DNA of 64,000 nt from Mycolicibacterium sp. CR10 (GCF_005222675.1 NZ_STGE01000039.1:1-64000), one strand, 5' to 3'; numbered from the stretch's first letter, positions 51,669 through 60,296 are shown. Translations and numbers: made by a program. Notes: generated by a model from the letters alone, not told the origin.

Positions 51669-52502
51669 GTGGCAGGACGTCCCGTGCACACCTTCGAGGT
51701 CGTGCGCACCGAGCAACTTGCGCCGCATATGGTGCGGGTCATCCTCGGCGGCAACGGTTTTGACACCTTCACGCCGAACGACAGCACCGACGCGTACGTA
51801 AAGCTCGTGTTCGTCGACGACGACGACGACGTCGACGGCCTTGAACAGCCGCTGACGCTGGACAGCTTCAGGGCGCTCGACCACACGGTGCGCACCTACA
51901 CGGTGCGTCGCACCGACACCGACCGCCGCGAGATCACCATCGACTTCGTCGTGCACGGTGACCACGGTGTCGCTGGGCCGTGGGCGGCGTCCGCGACCCC
52001 GGGTCAGCGACTTTTCGCGATGGGCCCCTCGGGCGCCTATGCGCCCGATCCCGCCGCCGACTGGCACCTGCTGGCGGGTGACGAAGCGGGACTACCCGCG
52101 ATCAGCGCCGCTCTGGAAGCGTTGCCCGACAACGCGATCGGAAAGGCTTTCATTGAAGTCGCCGGACCAGAGGACCAGGTCGAGCTGATCGCGCCGCCGG
52201 GTGTGGACGTGTCGTGGATCTATCGCGGCGGTCGCGCGGACCTGGTTGCAGACGACAGCGCCGGTGACTTCGCCCCGCTGGTCGCGGCGGTCAAAGAGGC
52301 CGCCTGGTTGCCGGGCCAGGTGCAGGTGTTCATCCACGGTGAGGCACAGGCCGTCATGCACAATCTCCGGCCCTACATCCGCAAGGAACGCGGTGTCGAC
52401 GCGAAGTGGGCCGGATCGATCTCGGGGTACTGGCGGCGCGGCCGCACCGAGGAGACGTTCCGGCAGTGGAAGCGCGAACTGGCCGAGGCCGAAGCGAAAT
52501 AG
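51669..52502 (+). CDS. viuB: siderophore-interacting FAD-dependent ferric reductase (ViuB-like)
   Basis: 277 residues. FAD-binding beta-barrel with APHMVRVILGGNGFDTF, the R-x-Y-T motif in VRTYTVRR and GHGVAGPWA-like loop, then the SIP domain with HLLAGDEAGLPAISAALEALP and a conserved C-terminus SISGYWRRGRTEETFRQWKRELAEAE. I prefer GTG 51669 (VAGRPVHTFEV), 9 bases after AGGAG, to ATG 51660 which touches the AGGAG. It reduces ferric siderophores in the cytoplasm. The integrated element starts 37 bases after its stop. Confidence 0.92.
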   Translation: MAGRPVHTFEVVRTEQLAPHMVRVILGGNGFDTFTPNDSTDAYVKLVFVDDDDDVDGLEQPLTLDSFRALDHTVRTYTVRRTDTDRREITIDFVVHGDHGVAGPWAASATPGQRLFAMGPSGAYAPDPAADWHLLAGDEAGLPAISAALEALPDNAIGKAFIEVAGPEDQVELIAPPGVDVSWIYRGGRADLVADDSAGDFAPLVAAVKEAAWLPGQVQVFIHGEAQAVMHNLRPYIRKERGVDAKWAGSISGYWRRGRTEETFRQWKRELAEAEAK

Positions 52503-52539
52503 CCGTGCCGAAGCCGGTGCCGATGGCACCCTTACGCCA

Positions 52540-52563
52540 TGACCTTCGGTAACTACCAGCTCG
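52540..52563. other. attL core
   Basis: 24 bases, TGACCTTCGG...CCAGCTCG, identical to 63245-63268. Preceded by A, so ATG at 52539-52541 is the original start of the disrupted monooxygenase gene; its reading frame here ends after 10 codons at TAA (52569-52571). Confidence 0.92.
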
Positions 52564-52614
52564 GTAGGTAAAGCCTAGCGCTATGCTCTGAACTGCGGTA
52601 ATGGGCTTTTAACG

Positions 52615-52642
52615 GAGCGTTGTGCCTGTCGATATCCTACCC
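52615..52642. repeat. left candidate arm-type integrase sites
   Basis: GAGCGTTGTGC (52615-52625) then CGATATCCTACCC (52630-52642). Both recur, in the same orientation but opposite order, at 63160-63185 beside the other core copy. Confidence 0.65.
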
Positions 52643-52844
52643 TTGGCAACACACCGGAGAACCCATGAACACAACCCGCCTAACCATCATCGCCGCCGTG
52701 GTGGGCATCCCGCCCATCTTCACAAGAGTGGGGACCTTCTGCTCTCCATCGCCGGATGTTGAGAGAGTAGCCTCATGTGATCTTGAAAAGGACCTCATGG
52801 TGGCGACCGTACGAACAGGTTGCGGTCGCCCCGCTAGGAGCAGT

Positions 52845-53024
52845 ATGGATGACGGCATTGACACTTGGCATGTTTTCAAGGACCTCCTGACGCCGGAGCA
52901 GATCGCAGCACTGGAGCGCTCCGACGCCAACCCCACCCATCCCCTCGGCCCCGAAGGGCACCGGGTTGGGATGCTGATGAACGCCCGCATGATGTCCGCG
53001 CAGGGGCCGGGCGGGTTGAACTAG
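52845..53024 (+). CDS. small hypothetical protein of the element
   Basis: 59 residues: MDDGIDTWHVFKDLLTPEQIAALERSD..., a helical, water-soluble sequence. AGGAG four bases before ATG 52845 supports this start; the frame is open further up (to 52620) but without a ribosome site and into the arm-type repeats. No family recognised. It and the next gene are the only rightward genes at the left end and may be expressed in the integrated state. Confidence 0.55.
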   Translation: MDDGIDTWHVFKDLLTPEQIAALERSDANPTHPLGPEGHRVGMLMNARMMSAQGPGGLN

Positions 53025-53081
53025 TTCGGCGTGTCGTCCACGTGACGCCGCCGTGAGCGAAAACGCGGCGGCGCTCCTTCC

Positions 53082-53432
53082 ATGAACCGTAGCGTGGTGT
53101 CTATGTCCGATCTGCTTCCTGACGACCCTCAGAACCCCGACACGTGGGTACGCAAAGCCAAGCGCGACCTTGCGCGTGCGCGGGTGCTCGCTTTTCAGCA
53201 GCGTCACGTGGAGGAGGGCCAGGCAATGAGGAGCGCGGGAATCGCCAGCCTCTTGGCTGCACGGCGCACACGTGACAGGGGCGGCGAACTCACCCCGCTG
53301 TGGGGTGAAGCACTTGCGCACGACAATGAGGTCGAACCGTGGCTGGAACTTGACCCGCTGCAGTCGGACTACTACCGCGAGCAATCCATACATCTCGCGC
53401 TGCTCGCAGCGATTGACCTGGAAAAGGAATAG
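53082..53432 (+). CDS. hypothetical protein of the element
   Basis: 116 residues (or 109 from ATG 53103): LPDDPQNPDTWVRKAKRDLARARVLAFQQRHVEEGQAM..., a charged, helical protein; the C-terminal part (YYREQSIHLALLAAIDLEKE) is also helical. No signal peptide. No function assigned. The 58-base gap from the previous gene suggests a short rightward operon, ended by the terminator at 53583. Confidence 0.55.
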   Translation: MNRSVVSMSDLLPDDPQNPDTWVRKAKRDLARARVLAFQQRHVEEGQAMRSAGIASLLAARRTRDRGGELTPLWGEALAHDNEVEPWLELDPLQSDYYREQSIHLALLAAIDLEKE

Positions 53433-53582
53433 CGAAGGCCCCTGTCGGCTAAGCGGTTTGCCAAGGCAATAGATTCTGCGAGATCCCAAGGTGGACAACT
53501 CAGGGGAGCAAACCTGAGTAAGCGGTCAGTTCTGATTAGCTCTACTGGTCCAATTGGATCAGTACGGCTACGCACACAGAAA

Positions 53583-53609
53583 CCCCGGCCACCTTGTGAG
53601 TGGCCGGGG
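53583..53609. terminator. strong intrinsic terminator (bidirectional)
   Basis: CCCCGGCCAC / GTGGCCGGGG, 10-bp perfect GC stem, 7-base loop, followed by CCTTCGTGTT. It separates the rightward small genes from the leftward structural operon, whose last gene ends at 53726. The 293 bases between 53433 and 53725 contain nothing else recognisable. Confidence 0.85.
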
Positions 53610-53725
53610 CCTTCGTGTTGAGCACCCCGCAAAAGGGCTCAGCAGTGATGACAGTCACCGAAGTGACCCCGGCTCACCAGCCGGGTATCCCCGCGCCATG
53701 GAAGTAACGCGGGGAAGTTGTTTCC

Positions 53726-54037
53726 TTACAACGCCTTCACGCGGTAGCGGTCCAGGATTCTCAGCTCTGGCAGGGTGAAACCGAATGCGCCACTTCCGTA
53801 TTGAACGGATAGGCTGCCCATGGTCTCCCTCTCCAGGCCCGCAGTGTTGCACAGCAGTCGGGCCGATGCGGACAGGATGACTGCGGACAACTCCGCGTTG
53901 GGCTCACCCTCGGTGAATCCTTGTCCACGGGTGTGCGCGGACACCATTGCCTGGACGACACTGATCACGGCCTCTGCCTGATCCGATGAGACCTCACTGC
54001 CGGTGTAGGCGGTGAGTTGATCGCTGGTCGGAGTCAT
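53726..54037 (-). CDS. head-tail connector-like protein (gp6 type)
   Basis: 103 residues: a helical N-part TPTSDQLTAYTGSEVSSDQAEAVISVVQAMVSAHTRG, then ASARLLCNTAGLERETMGSLSVQYG and TLPELRILDRYRVKAL. Size, helical makeup and position just after the capsid gene fit the phage gp6/gp15 connector family. Start overlaps the capsid stop by one base (TAATG). Last gene of the leftward structural operon; tail genes would normally follow but do not. Confidence 0.6.
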   Translation of the reverse strand: MTPTSDQLTAYTGSEVSSDQAEAVISVVQAMVSAHTRGQGFTEGEPNAELSAVILSASARLLCNTAGLERETMGSLSVQYGSGAFGFTLPELRILDRYRVKAL

Positions 54038-54876
54038 TACGCGGTGTCGTAAATACGTACAACACCAGCGGGATTGGTGAATCCGAAGGATACGCGGGCG
54101 GTGGCGCGAACCTGCACGGCGTCATAGTCGAACGCGGCGTCGGTGGATCGGGTGACGCGGGTGCCGGTGCGCTGCACGATGAGCACCTGTGAGGAGTCCA
54201 ATCCCCACGCCTCACCGGCTGCGACATCGGTGGACACCAGTGCGGGCACGCCTGCCAGGGTGGTGCCGTCCGCGACTCCGGTGGAGTCCAGGAGGCCCTT
54301 GTTTGATCCTGAGCTCAATTCCTTGGTGGTGGATAGGGCTAGGGCTACGTCGGGGGCCAGGAGCCACACTGACACCTCTGCGCCATCGGCCAGAGCTGCG
54401 GCCTTGGCCTGATGGAACGGGTCTAGCGAGGTGAAAGCATATGTATCGGTGTCGATTTCGTTGATACCGGACAGCGACAGCAGACCCGATGGCCCGTTGC
54501 TGGTGGTGTTGGCGAAGAATGCGGCATCAATCTTCTTGCTGATCGACCGGGCCAGTGCACGGCCAATCTGATCTGCCACAGCGGGATTCGAATCCTCGGC
54601 GGCCTCATTGGAGATCTGCGTCAGGCCCTTCACGGCCTTCGGAGTGACCACGAGTTCATTCGTCGTGGGGTCGGTCAGGGTGATCTGAGTGTTCTCCGCG
54701 TACCACCCGGTGGCCGGGTCGGCGGTCAGCTTCGGGAATCGGATCTGCTCCGATGAGGTGGTGATGAGGGTACCGGCCTTGAATGCGATTGACTTCTCAG
54801 CGATCACGATATCGATGAGCTTGCCGTAGTCCTCTGGGGTCCAGGCGGTCTGCAAGCTGGAGTTGGTTACTGCCAT
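54037..54876 (-). CDS. phage major capsid protein (HK97 fold)
   Basis: 279 residues. WYAENTQITLTDPTTNELVVTPKAVKGLTQISNEAAEDS is the classic HK97-type E-loop/P-domain signature; LARSISKKIDAAFFAN, a glycine-rich mid-part, PDVALALSTTK and GVPALVSTDV follow, ending FGFTNPAGVVRIY. It lacks the ~100-residue delta domain at the N-terminus, consistent with a separate scaffold (the gene upstream). AAGGAC precedes ATG 54876. Forms the head shell. Confidence 0.9.
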   Translation of the reverse strand: MAVTNSSLQTAWTPEDYGKLIDIVIAEKSIAFKAGTLITTSSEQIRFPKLTADPATGWYAENTQITLTDPTTNELVVTPKAVKGLTQISNEAAEDSNPAVADQIGRALARSISKKIDAAFFANTTSNGPSGLLSLSGINEIDTDTYAFTSLDPFHQAKAAALADGAEVSVWLLAPDVALALSTTKELSSGSNKGLLDSTGVADGTTLAGVPALVSTDVAAGEAWGLDSSQVLIVQRTGTRVTRSTDAAFDYDAVQVRATARVSFGFTNPAGVVRIYDTA

Positions 54877-55001
54877 TGAAATGTCCTTGGGGAGAGTGAT
54901 TTACACTCAGCCGCCAGGACGTGAGTCGAGAGAGCAACCGGGCTCAAAGGTTCAAAGACAGCGATACCAGATCGCTTAGTCTCTCTAAGTATACATCAGA
55001 G

Positions 55002-55445
55002 TTACTGCGCGAATAGGGAACTGAAGGTGGGCAACGGCTTCTCTTCACCCTTCACGCCCTGCCCAGCATCACCAGAGACTCGGCGGGCCTTCAGGTGCGG
55101 CTTAGTGGTCACCAGTGATTCCACGGCTGCGCTGAGACCTTCGGCATCGTCTAGGAGATCGGGGTTGTACTCCAGGTCGGTGGCGTCGGCTAGCTGGCCG
55201 GTGGACTCCACGCGGGCCGTGAACAGAGCCTTGCTCAGTTCGTCTACGCGGGCCTCGGCGGTGCGCAGCTTGTCGCGGTATCCGGCTGATTCCCGGCGAA
55301 GATCTTCCACAACCTTGCGGGGGAATGTATCCCCCTCGTCGGCGGCGTCCTCGGTGGTCTCTTCTGTGGCTGCTTCGGTTATCGTCGTGTCCTTACGGGC
55401 TTGGGTTTGGTGGGGCTGATCACGACACGTTGAATACAGGCGCAC
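55002..55445 (-). CDS. scaffolding-like protein
   Basis: 147 residues, highly acidic and helical: ATEETTEDAADEGDTFPRKVVEDLRRESAGYRDKLRTAEARVDELSKALFTARVEST, a coiled coil, ending in GQGVKGEEKPLPTFSSLFAQ. Gene order (MuF-like - this - capsid) is that of scaffold genes in siphoviruses. GTG 55445 lies inside the MuF gene end (67-base overlap). No protease motif seen. Confidence 0.65.
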   Translation of the reverse strand: MRLYSTCRDQPHQTQARKDTTITEAATEETTEDAADEGDTFPRKVVEDLRRESAGYRDKLRTAEARVDELSKALFTARVESTGQLADATDLEYNPDLLDDAEGLSAAVESLVTTKPHLKARRVSGDAGQGVKGEEKPLPTFSSLFAQ

Positions 55446-55948
55446 GAAATGTGCCTACCCATCCCGTGGTCGGCGGGCCACACCCGCCCGTTGCGCGCCC
55501 AGCGCTGGCACTGCGGGCAGGCACCGGCGTTCAGTTGGCGCACCCAGCCGACATAGCCCTTGCGGGTTTCAATAGGCGTTCTGAGTGCCTCTGTGACAGT
55601 CGATTGCGCGTTCTGTAGAGGTTCACTGCGGGCAAGCCGTTCTACTCGCTCCAGCGGGTCAGGGTCGGCCAGAATCGTGCGGGTGGCGTCCAACAGGCGT
55701 GCGCTGTGATCCACGGGAAGGATTCCCTTGGCCGGTGCTGCTCTGCCCGTGAGGTTTTCCAGCTGCCGGGAGGTGAAGGCGTCTGCCAGGGCGACGGCCT
55801 GAGCGTTGGCCCGGTTGATCAGACCGGCAAGCCTGATCGTCTTATCGGCCTTGCTGATGTTCCTGCGGTTGGTGATGCGGCGGGCGGTAGACGCGGTCTC
55901 GTCGGCCAGCTTCTCTAGCGCGTGTTGAAAGTTGTCGGCAACGCTCAC
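55379..55948 (-). CDS. MuF-like minor capsid protein
   Basis: 189 residues. Helical N-part, then a C-terminal AGACPQCQRWARNGRVWPADHG...HISCACIQRVV with Cys-x-x-Cys and His/Cys residues, the metal-binding tail of actinophage MuF-like (head morphogenesis) proteins. GTG start at 55948 overlaps the portal stop (GTGA), as usual for portal-MuF pairs. Basic C-terminus (KPKPVRTRR) may touch DNA. Confidence 0.7.
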   Translation of the reverse strand: MSVADNFQHALEKLADETASTARRITNRRNISKADKTIRLAGLINRANAQAVALADAFTSRQLENLTGRAAPAKGILPVDHSARLLDATRTILADPDPLERVERLARSEPLQNAQSTVTEALRTPIETRKGYVGWVRQLNAGACPQCQRWARNGRVWPADHGMGRHISCACIQRVVISPTKPKPVRTRR

Positions 55949-57258
55949 TCGTCACCCCCGACGAGGTCCACACCAACGCCTTGGTTGTCGAGAACTTCAG
56001 CCCGCTTCGCGGCGCGGATGCCGGTGATCTCGTCGTCGCTATACCCAAGTTTGGCCAGTGCGTAGGAGGCCGGGAGCAGACCGGCCTGATAGAGCTTCAC
56101 GACTGCGTCGGCCTCTTGGGCAACGGAACGGGTGGCAGCGTCTGCCCACTGCACCCGAAGGGGAATGTCGGCGGGGTCGGTGCCGGTGTCGGCGGCCACC
56201 AGTAGCTTGCCCACCTGTTCCCAGGGCCTGCCGAATCTGAGTTGGCGTGCTTCTGCGCGGGCGGTCAGGGAGGCCTCAGAGGCCCGTAGCGCGTCCGCTG
56301 AGGTGGGCTGAGTGGTGAGGATGCCCAGATAGTGAGAGGGCAGCGCGGAGACGGCCATGATCTGCGAGACGATGATTCGCACCCCGGCCTCAAACCCGGC
56401 CAAGTTCGTTTCAGCGAAGCTGCCGAACTTAGTGTCAGGGCTCTCGGAGATAGCCCACGAGACTGAGTTGAGTTCGTCAATCGGATTGGCCACCGTCATG
56501 ACGGGCTCACCGCCGACGATCAGCGGGTCTCCGTTGTCATCGAGTACCGGCACTTCGGAAAGTTCAAGGCCTGCAATCCATCTGCGGCCCTTACCCGCCG
56601 CCTCGGAGCTGCACATCATGTCAACCAGGAGCTTCACCAACGCGTCTACGCAGGGGATTAGGTCGGTAATTTCGCTGCGCCCGTTATCAATCGGGACCAA
56701 CGGCACGACGCCGAACGGGTGCGGGGTGGCATCCACCAACACGTAACCCGACAAGGCGGGGCCGGTACGGGGTGCCACCCAGTGCTGAACCTCGTCGGGC
56801 AGATACACGTAGGCGTGAGAATCTGTCTTGGTTTCGAACCGCTTGACGCCCGCGAGGACGGAGCGGTCGGCGGGATCTCGCAGGACGGCACACTGGTGTG
56901 CCCTCTCCACGCTGGCAACCGGCCTACCATCCTTGGCCCACACCAGCACATACCCGCACCCGTAGGTGAGGGCGTCGCCCATGGCGTCGGCGGCCAACTG
57001 GTCAAGGTTGCTGTCTACGAACAGGTTCCAGGCTCTGGGGTCGCTGAATCCTGAGATTCGCAGGCGTTCCACCAGACTGGTGACGGCTAGGCCGGGGATG
57101 TTCACCGACATCGCAGTGAGCCGGTTGCCCAGGGCTTTGCGGGATTCAGGGGAGATGAACGCCAACGGCTGAGTTCCAGAGGCGTACCGGCTCAGGTAGG
57201 CGTGGCTGCCCTGCACGGAATCCAATTCGTGCAGTAGGTCGGCAAGTAGGTCGGACAC
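55945..57258 (-). CDS. phage portal protein
   Basis: 437 residues. Typical portal features: N-part RYASGTQPLAFISPESRKALGNRL..., RISGFSDPRAWNLF, DALTYGCGYVLVW (phage portal clip region), middle LIPCVDALVKLLVDM and the long wing/stem helix near ASEASLTARAEARQLRFGRPWEQVG. Forms the dodecameric DNA gate. GTG 57258 is chosen (GGAG 7 bases upstream); a TTG at 57264 overlaps the terminase stop. The C-terminus is acidic (DDEITGIRAAKRAEVLDNQG). Confidence 0.85.
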   Translation of the reverse strand: MSDLLADLLHELDSVQGSHAYLSRYASGTQPLAFISPESRKALGNRLTAMSVNIPGLAVTSLVERLRISGFSDPRAWNLFVDSNLDQLAADAMGDALTYGCGYVLVWAKDGRPVASVERAHQCAVLRDPADRSVLAGVKRFETKTDSHAYVYLPDEVQHWVAPRTGPALSGYVLVDATPHPFGVVPLVPIDNGRSEITDLIPCVDALVKLLVDMMCSSEAAGKGRRWIAGLELSEVPVLDDNGDPLIVGGEPVMTVANPIDELNSVSWAISESPDTKFGSFAETNLAGFEAGVRIIVSQIMAVSALPSHYLGILTTQPTSADALRASEASLTARAEARQLRFGRPWEQVGKLLVAADTGTDPADIPLRVQWADAATRSVAQEADAVVKLYQAGLLPASYALAKLGYSDDEITGIRAAKRAEVLDNQGVGVDLVGGDE

Positions 57259-57260
57259 TT

Positions 57261-58667
57261 TCAAACTCCAATGACGCGGCGGCGCTGTGGTTTACGGGAA
57301 GCTAGCCAGCTGGCGCGGGAGTAGGCCATGACAAGGCAGGCGGCTAGGTCGATCTTGGGGGCGTTGCGGGACCGGGAAACCTTGCCCAATCTCAGCCCGC
57401 CGTCATGTTCGATCACCGACGCGGCCAGGACGTGAGTGCGTAGGGACTGCTCACCGGAATGACTCAGCCCACCGTTCACGATGGCGGTGTGTAGCTCGGT
57501 GGTGGCCCGCGTGAGCCGGGAGGGGGTGTGCGGGAACTCCACGATCGTGATCCCCTCGGCGGCGAGCACCTGAAGGGACCGCGCCCACCTGAAAGCATCC
57601 GCGACAAGCTCCCTGACGCGGTACCGCTCGCAGGCGTTCCTGATGGCCTCTTCTACGGCCAGCACATCAATGGGCTGGCCCTCAGAGGGGGTGAACAGCG
57701 CCAGGGTGTCTACGTGCGGCACAGGGGCCACTGTGGCGATCAGGAGGGCGGTGCAGTCCCTACTGTGGGAGCCGTCCAGCGCCAGGACCACGTCTGCGCC
57801 ATCTGGCACACCTGCGCCAGTGCAGAGGCCGTCCCAGGTGTCGGCGGTGACGAAAGGATTCTCCGCACCCGTGGCCCAGAACTGAACCAGCCGCACCCTG
57901 CGCCAGTGCTGCTCGGCCATCTTCGGGGGAAGGGTGGCCAGCAGGCTCTCACGAGTCAGCCAATCCCCAAGGGCGGGGTTGGCAGCGGTCAGGCAGCCCG
58001 TTCCTTCTCCGTGGTCGTCGCAGTCCACCGGGTGGTCCCGCCACTGATCGGCTGAGAACTCCATGTAGCGCTGGGAGGTGTCTTCGGGGTGGGCAAGGCA
58101 GTGGTCGCGGAACTCTGAGAGGACGTTGTCCGGCTTCGGTCCCGGTGTGCCGATCAGGAACAGCTGCGCCCACGGCTTCTTTGAGCAGGAGAACGCGGCC
58201 ACCTCAAACACTTCACGATCAATGCGGCCTGCCTCGTCACACACCGTGAAGTCAGGGGTCCTGCCCTCCAGTGCCGCCGGGATGGCAGGCAGCCACCACA
58301 ACTCCGAGTTGCCCACCAGGATGCGGTCCCGGTACACCCGTGCCCGCTTCTCCAGCTGCGGGTGGCGACCGATCATCTTGGTGCAGATTCGCCCAATCTC
58401 ACCGGCCTGGCGCTCGTCATAAGCCAACAGATCGATCTGAATATCGTCATCGGTGAACAGCCGGTAGAGGCACAGCGCTGCGGCCAGCGATGACTTGGAG
58501 TTACCGCGACCAATGGCGAGACCCGCCATCTTGGGGCGGGCAGGCCCCCACAACATGGCGACGATATCGAGTTGCCAATCCCGAAGTGCCATAGGCACTT
58601 TGCGTTCAACACGGATGTAGGCTGCGCAGAACCGTGCGAACGAATCCACCTCGTCATCACCGCGCAC
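57261..58667 (-). CDS. phage terminase large subunit
   Basis: 468 residues (perhaps ~20 more, see findings). ATPase: Walker A-like AIGRGNSKSS (about residue 52), Walker B DFTVCDEAGR, motif LFLIGTPG (coupling). Nuclease domain: ALDGSHSRDCTALL (first Asp), ELVADAFRWAR (second), APKIDLAACLVMAYSRA (third). Packages DNA into the head. GTG 58667 is the first normal start, but the frame upstream is coding-like (KRGPKPPPDLTPLPF). No small terminase gene is recognised. Confidence 0.88.
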   Translation of the reverse strand: MRGDDEVDSFARFCAAYIRVERKVPMALRDWQLDIVAMLWGPARPKMAGLAIGRGNSKSSLAAALCLYRLFTDDDIQIDLLAYDERQAGEIGRICTKMIGRHPQLEKRARVYRDRILVGNSELWWLPAIPAALEGRTPDFTVCDEAGRIDREVFEVAAFSCSKKPWAQLFLIGTPGPKPDNVLSEFRDHCLAHPEDTSQRYMEFSADQWRDHPVDCDDHGEGTGCLTAANPALGDWLTRESLLATLPPKMAEQHWRRVRLVQFWATGAENPFVTADTWDGLCTGAGVPDGADVVLALDGSHSRDCTALLIATVAPVPHVDTLALFTPSEGQPIDVLAVEEAIRNACERYRVRELVADAFRWARSLQVLAAEGITIVEFPHTPSRLTRATTELHTAIVNGGLSHSGEQSLRTHVLAASVIEHDGGLRLGKVSRSRNAPKIDLAACLVMAYSRASWLASRKPQRRRVIGV

Positions 58668-58792
58668 AAAGGGCAGCGGTGTCAGATCGGGAGGTGGCTT
58701 AGGGCCACGCTTGACGGCGGTTGAAATGTGCTATGTTCCAGTCGATTTCGGAGCGCTGAATGTTGCTTTCTACCAGCACTTTTGAGTGTTAC

Positions 58793-58809
58793 TGTGACTC
58801 GTCGTCACA
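58793..58809. promoter_or_regulatory. inverted repeat in the pre-terminase gap
   Basis: TGTGAC - 5 bases - GTCACA, perfect 6-bp arms, inside the 285-base noncoding gap (58668-58952) between HNH and terminase. It could be an operator, a packaging-site element or part of a hairpin. The gap has no open frame of note. Confidence 0.35.
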
Positions 58810-58952
58810 TTTAGAATGCGAGCGCGCCTAGAGAGCCGGGTCGGCAAAGGCGAGTTGGTCGCCCCCACTCCCCACCTATGCGTGAAAGCTGTTGCAGCAC
58901 AGTAGGTATGAAGCCGCCGGCGATTTTCACTCCTATTGGTGTGCAACAACTT

Positions 58953-59282
58953 TCAGTCTCTCCGCACCACGTGTTGTCCGCGTGCATCACCGGCTAGCCT
59001 GTTGTGCTCCATGCATCTGACGACGACATCCATGAGGCGTATCGGTAGCCCGCGCTCTCTGCGTTCCCACGCCCGCACGGTGTGGTCAGCGGTGAGCGGT
59101 CCTCGGCATCCACCTTTGTGTGCATCGGAGCAGAACGGCTGCAACTCCCGTGCTCTTCTGCTCAGTCGCTGCCACGCTCCGTCATATCCGCGCTCGGTGG
59201 TGTTGGCCTTCGGATATGTGCGGCGGTGATCAGGGCACCGACTCTGTGATGTTGGCTCACCGCATTCGATGCAAGGTTTCAC
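58953..59282 (-). CDS. HNH endonuclease
   Basis: 109 residues. Zinc ligands CIECG...CPDH at the N-terminus, basic RRARELQPFCSDAHKGGC, then the ADHTVRAWERRERG and VRCMEHNRLAGD stretches (H-N-H residues). Located directly upstream of the terminase, as in many actinophages, where HNH nucleases take part in packaging. GTG 59282 overlaps the preceding gene's stop by 4 bases. Confidence 0.8.
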   Translation of the reverse strand: MKPCIECGEPTSQSRCPDHRRTYPKANTTERGYDGAWQRLSRRARELQPFCSDAHKGGCRGPLTADHTVRAWERRERGLPIRLMDVVVRCMEHNRLAGDARGQHVVRRD

Positions 59283-59686
59283 GTGGATAGGTGGCTCAGC
59301 TTCTGTGTTTGAATGTTGTTGTAAGTAAACAGAGTTGAGTCCGTATAGATCTCACTCACCCGATACTCGTCGCAGCGTCTGCCAGCGGGCAAGGTGACAT
59401 GACGACTGAACGCAAACCCACTGATCCGGTAGAGGGGTTGCCGGGGATCGGGCCAGCTCTTGCCGATGATCTCCCCGGTGGTCACAGCCATGTCGTCGTC
59501 CAGAGTCTTGACGGCCTGGAGGGCATCGGCAGCAGTGGCGAAGTAGGACACTCCGTGTTCGTCGCACATGTAGGGAATGAAGTCAGGGCACACGTTGGTG
59601 ATCACTCCATTGGACGGCATCGGTAGGCGGGCGAAGGGGGAGACCAGTTGCCCATCCTCAACTGTCCAGATGCGCCAGCCGGTCAA
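59279..59686 (-). CDS. actinophage-type hypothetical protein
   Basis: 135 residues from TTG 59686, which overlaps the upstream stop (TTGA): GWRIWTVEDGQLVSPF..., ITNVCPDFIPYMCDEHGVSYFATAADAL, a pattern (W-R-x-W, L-x-SP, C...C-x-x-G-x-Y/F-A) I know from many small actinophage proteins of unknown role. Longer open frame to 59755 lies in the previous gene. Function not assigned. Confidence 0.55.
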   Translation of the reverse strand: MTGWRIWTVEDGQLVSPFARLPMPSNGVITNVCPDFIPYMCDEHGVSYFATAADALQAVKTLDDDMAVTTGEIIGKSWPDPRQPLYRISGFAFSRHVTLPAGRRCDEYRVSEIYTDSTLFTYNNIQTQKLSHLST

Positions 59687-60003
59687 CCCACGGCCTCCAC
59701 GTAGGCGGCGAAGTATCCGAAGTTGGTTGAGGTTGCCGGGTGGTCGTGGTCCCACGCGGTGCCCAGTACGCGGAATGTCTGGCCACCAAGGGTCAGCCTG
59801 TCCTTTGCCTGCACGTCAGAACCTCGGGGTATCCACACGGTGGCGGCGTAGGTGTTGAACTCTCCGAGTTCCCCGAAGTCTTTGGGTCGGCCAGGGTCAA
59901 GGATGCAATGATCGATGGTGCCCACGGTGGTGAGCACTCCGTCGCCGAATCTATCGGAGGTCTTGCGCTGCACTGAGACCTGTTGGCCTCCGGTGATTAT
60001 CAA
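59683..60003 (-). CDS. head closure / head-tail joining-like protein
   Basis: 106 residues, beta-rich: VSVQRKTSDRFGDGVLTTVGTIDHCILDPG..., VWIPRGSDVQAKDRLTLGGQTFRVLGTAWDHDHPAT. The layout resembles small head-completion/closure proteins that bind under the portal connector. It is separated from the other head genes, lying before HNH and the terminase. TTG start at 60003 overlaps the stop of the upstream gene. Moderate confidence. Confidence 0.5.
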   Translation of the reverse strand: MIITGGQQVSVQRKTSDRFGDGVLTTVGTIDHCILDPGRPKDFGELGEFNTYAATVWIPRGSDVQAKDRLTLGGQTFRVLGTAWDHDHPATSTNFGYFAAYVEAVG

Positions 60004-60296
60004 AGCTGTTCTCGCTGATGGGCTTTCATCTGGTCTGCTAGAAAGGTGACCTTCGGTGAGGAGACCACAGTGGCCAGGAGGGTGGAGAGTTCGTGGGCTA
60101 CCTCGGGCCTGAGCACCATCCTGTGGTGCTGGCCGGTGGCCGCGTCGGTGAATCCGATACCGACGAGGTCACCCCATGAATAACTGGGATGGTAGGCGAT
60201 CTCCAAGGATTCGGGGTCGGGCTGCAGCAGTTTCTCAGTCGTCATCCTTGGCGCATTCTTCACATAGTCGGGAGCGTGAAAACTGGCCACACTCAT
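60000..60296 (-). CDS. hypothetical protein of the element
   Basis: 98 residues: MTTEKLLQPDPESLEIAYHPSYSWGDLVGIGFTDAATGQHHRMVLRPEVAHELSTLLA..., a mixed alpha/beta sequence with no known motif. ATG 60296 or an internal ATG at 60245. Second gene of the leftward operon that begins with the winged-helix gene; end overlaps the next start by 4 bases. Confidence 0.5.
   Translation of the reverse strand: MSVASFHAPDYVKNAPRMTTEKLLQPDPESLEIAYHPSYSWGDLVGIGFTDAATGQHHRMVLRPEVAHELSTLLATVVSSPKVTFLADQMKAHQREQL

Noticed and set aside
52562..52580. IdeR-like sequence TAGGTAAAGCCTAGC at the element's left end
   Set aside because: About 10 of 15 matches and located inside element DNA after the siderophore gene's stop, so not a credible operator.
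54950..55001. Small hairpin CTTAG/CTAAG between capsid and scaffold genes
   Set aside because: Five-base arms in an operon; could be an RNA processing site but too weak to annotate.
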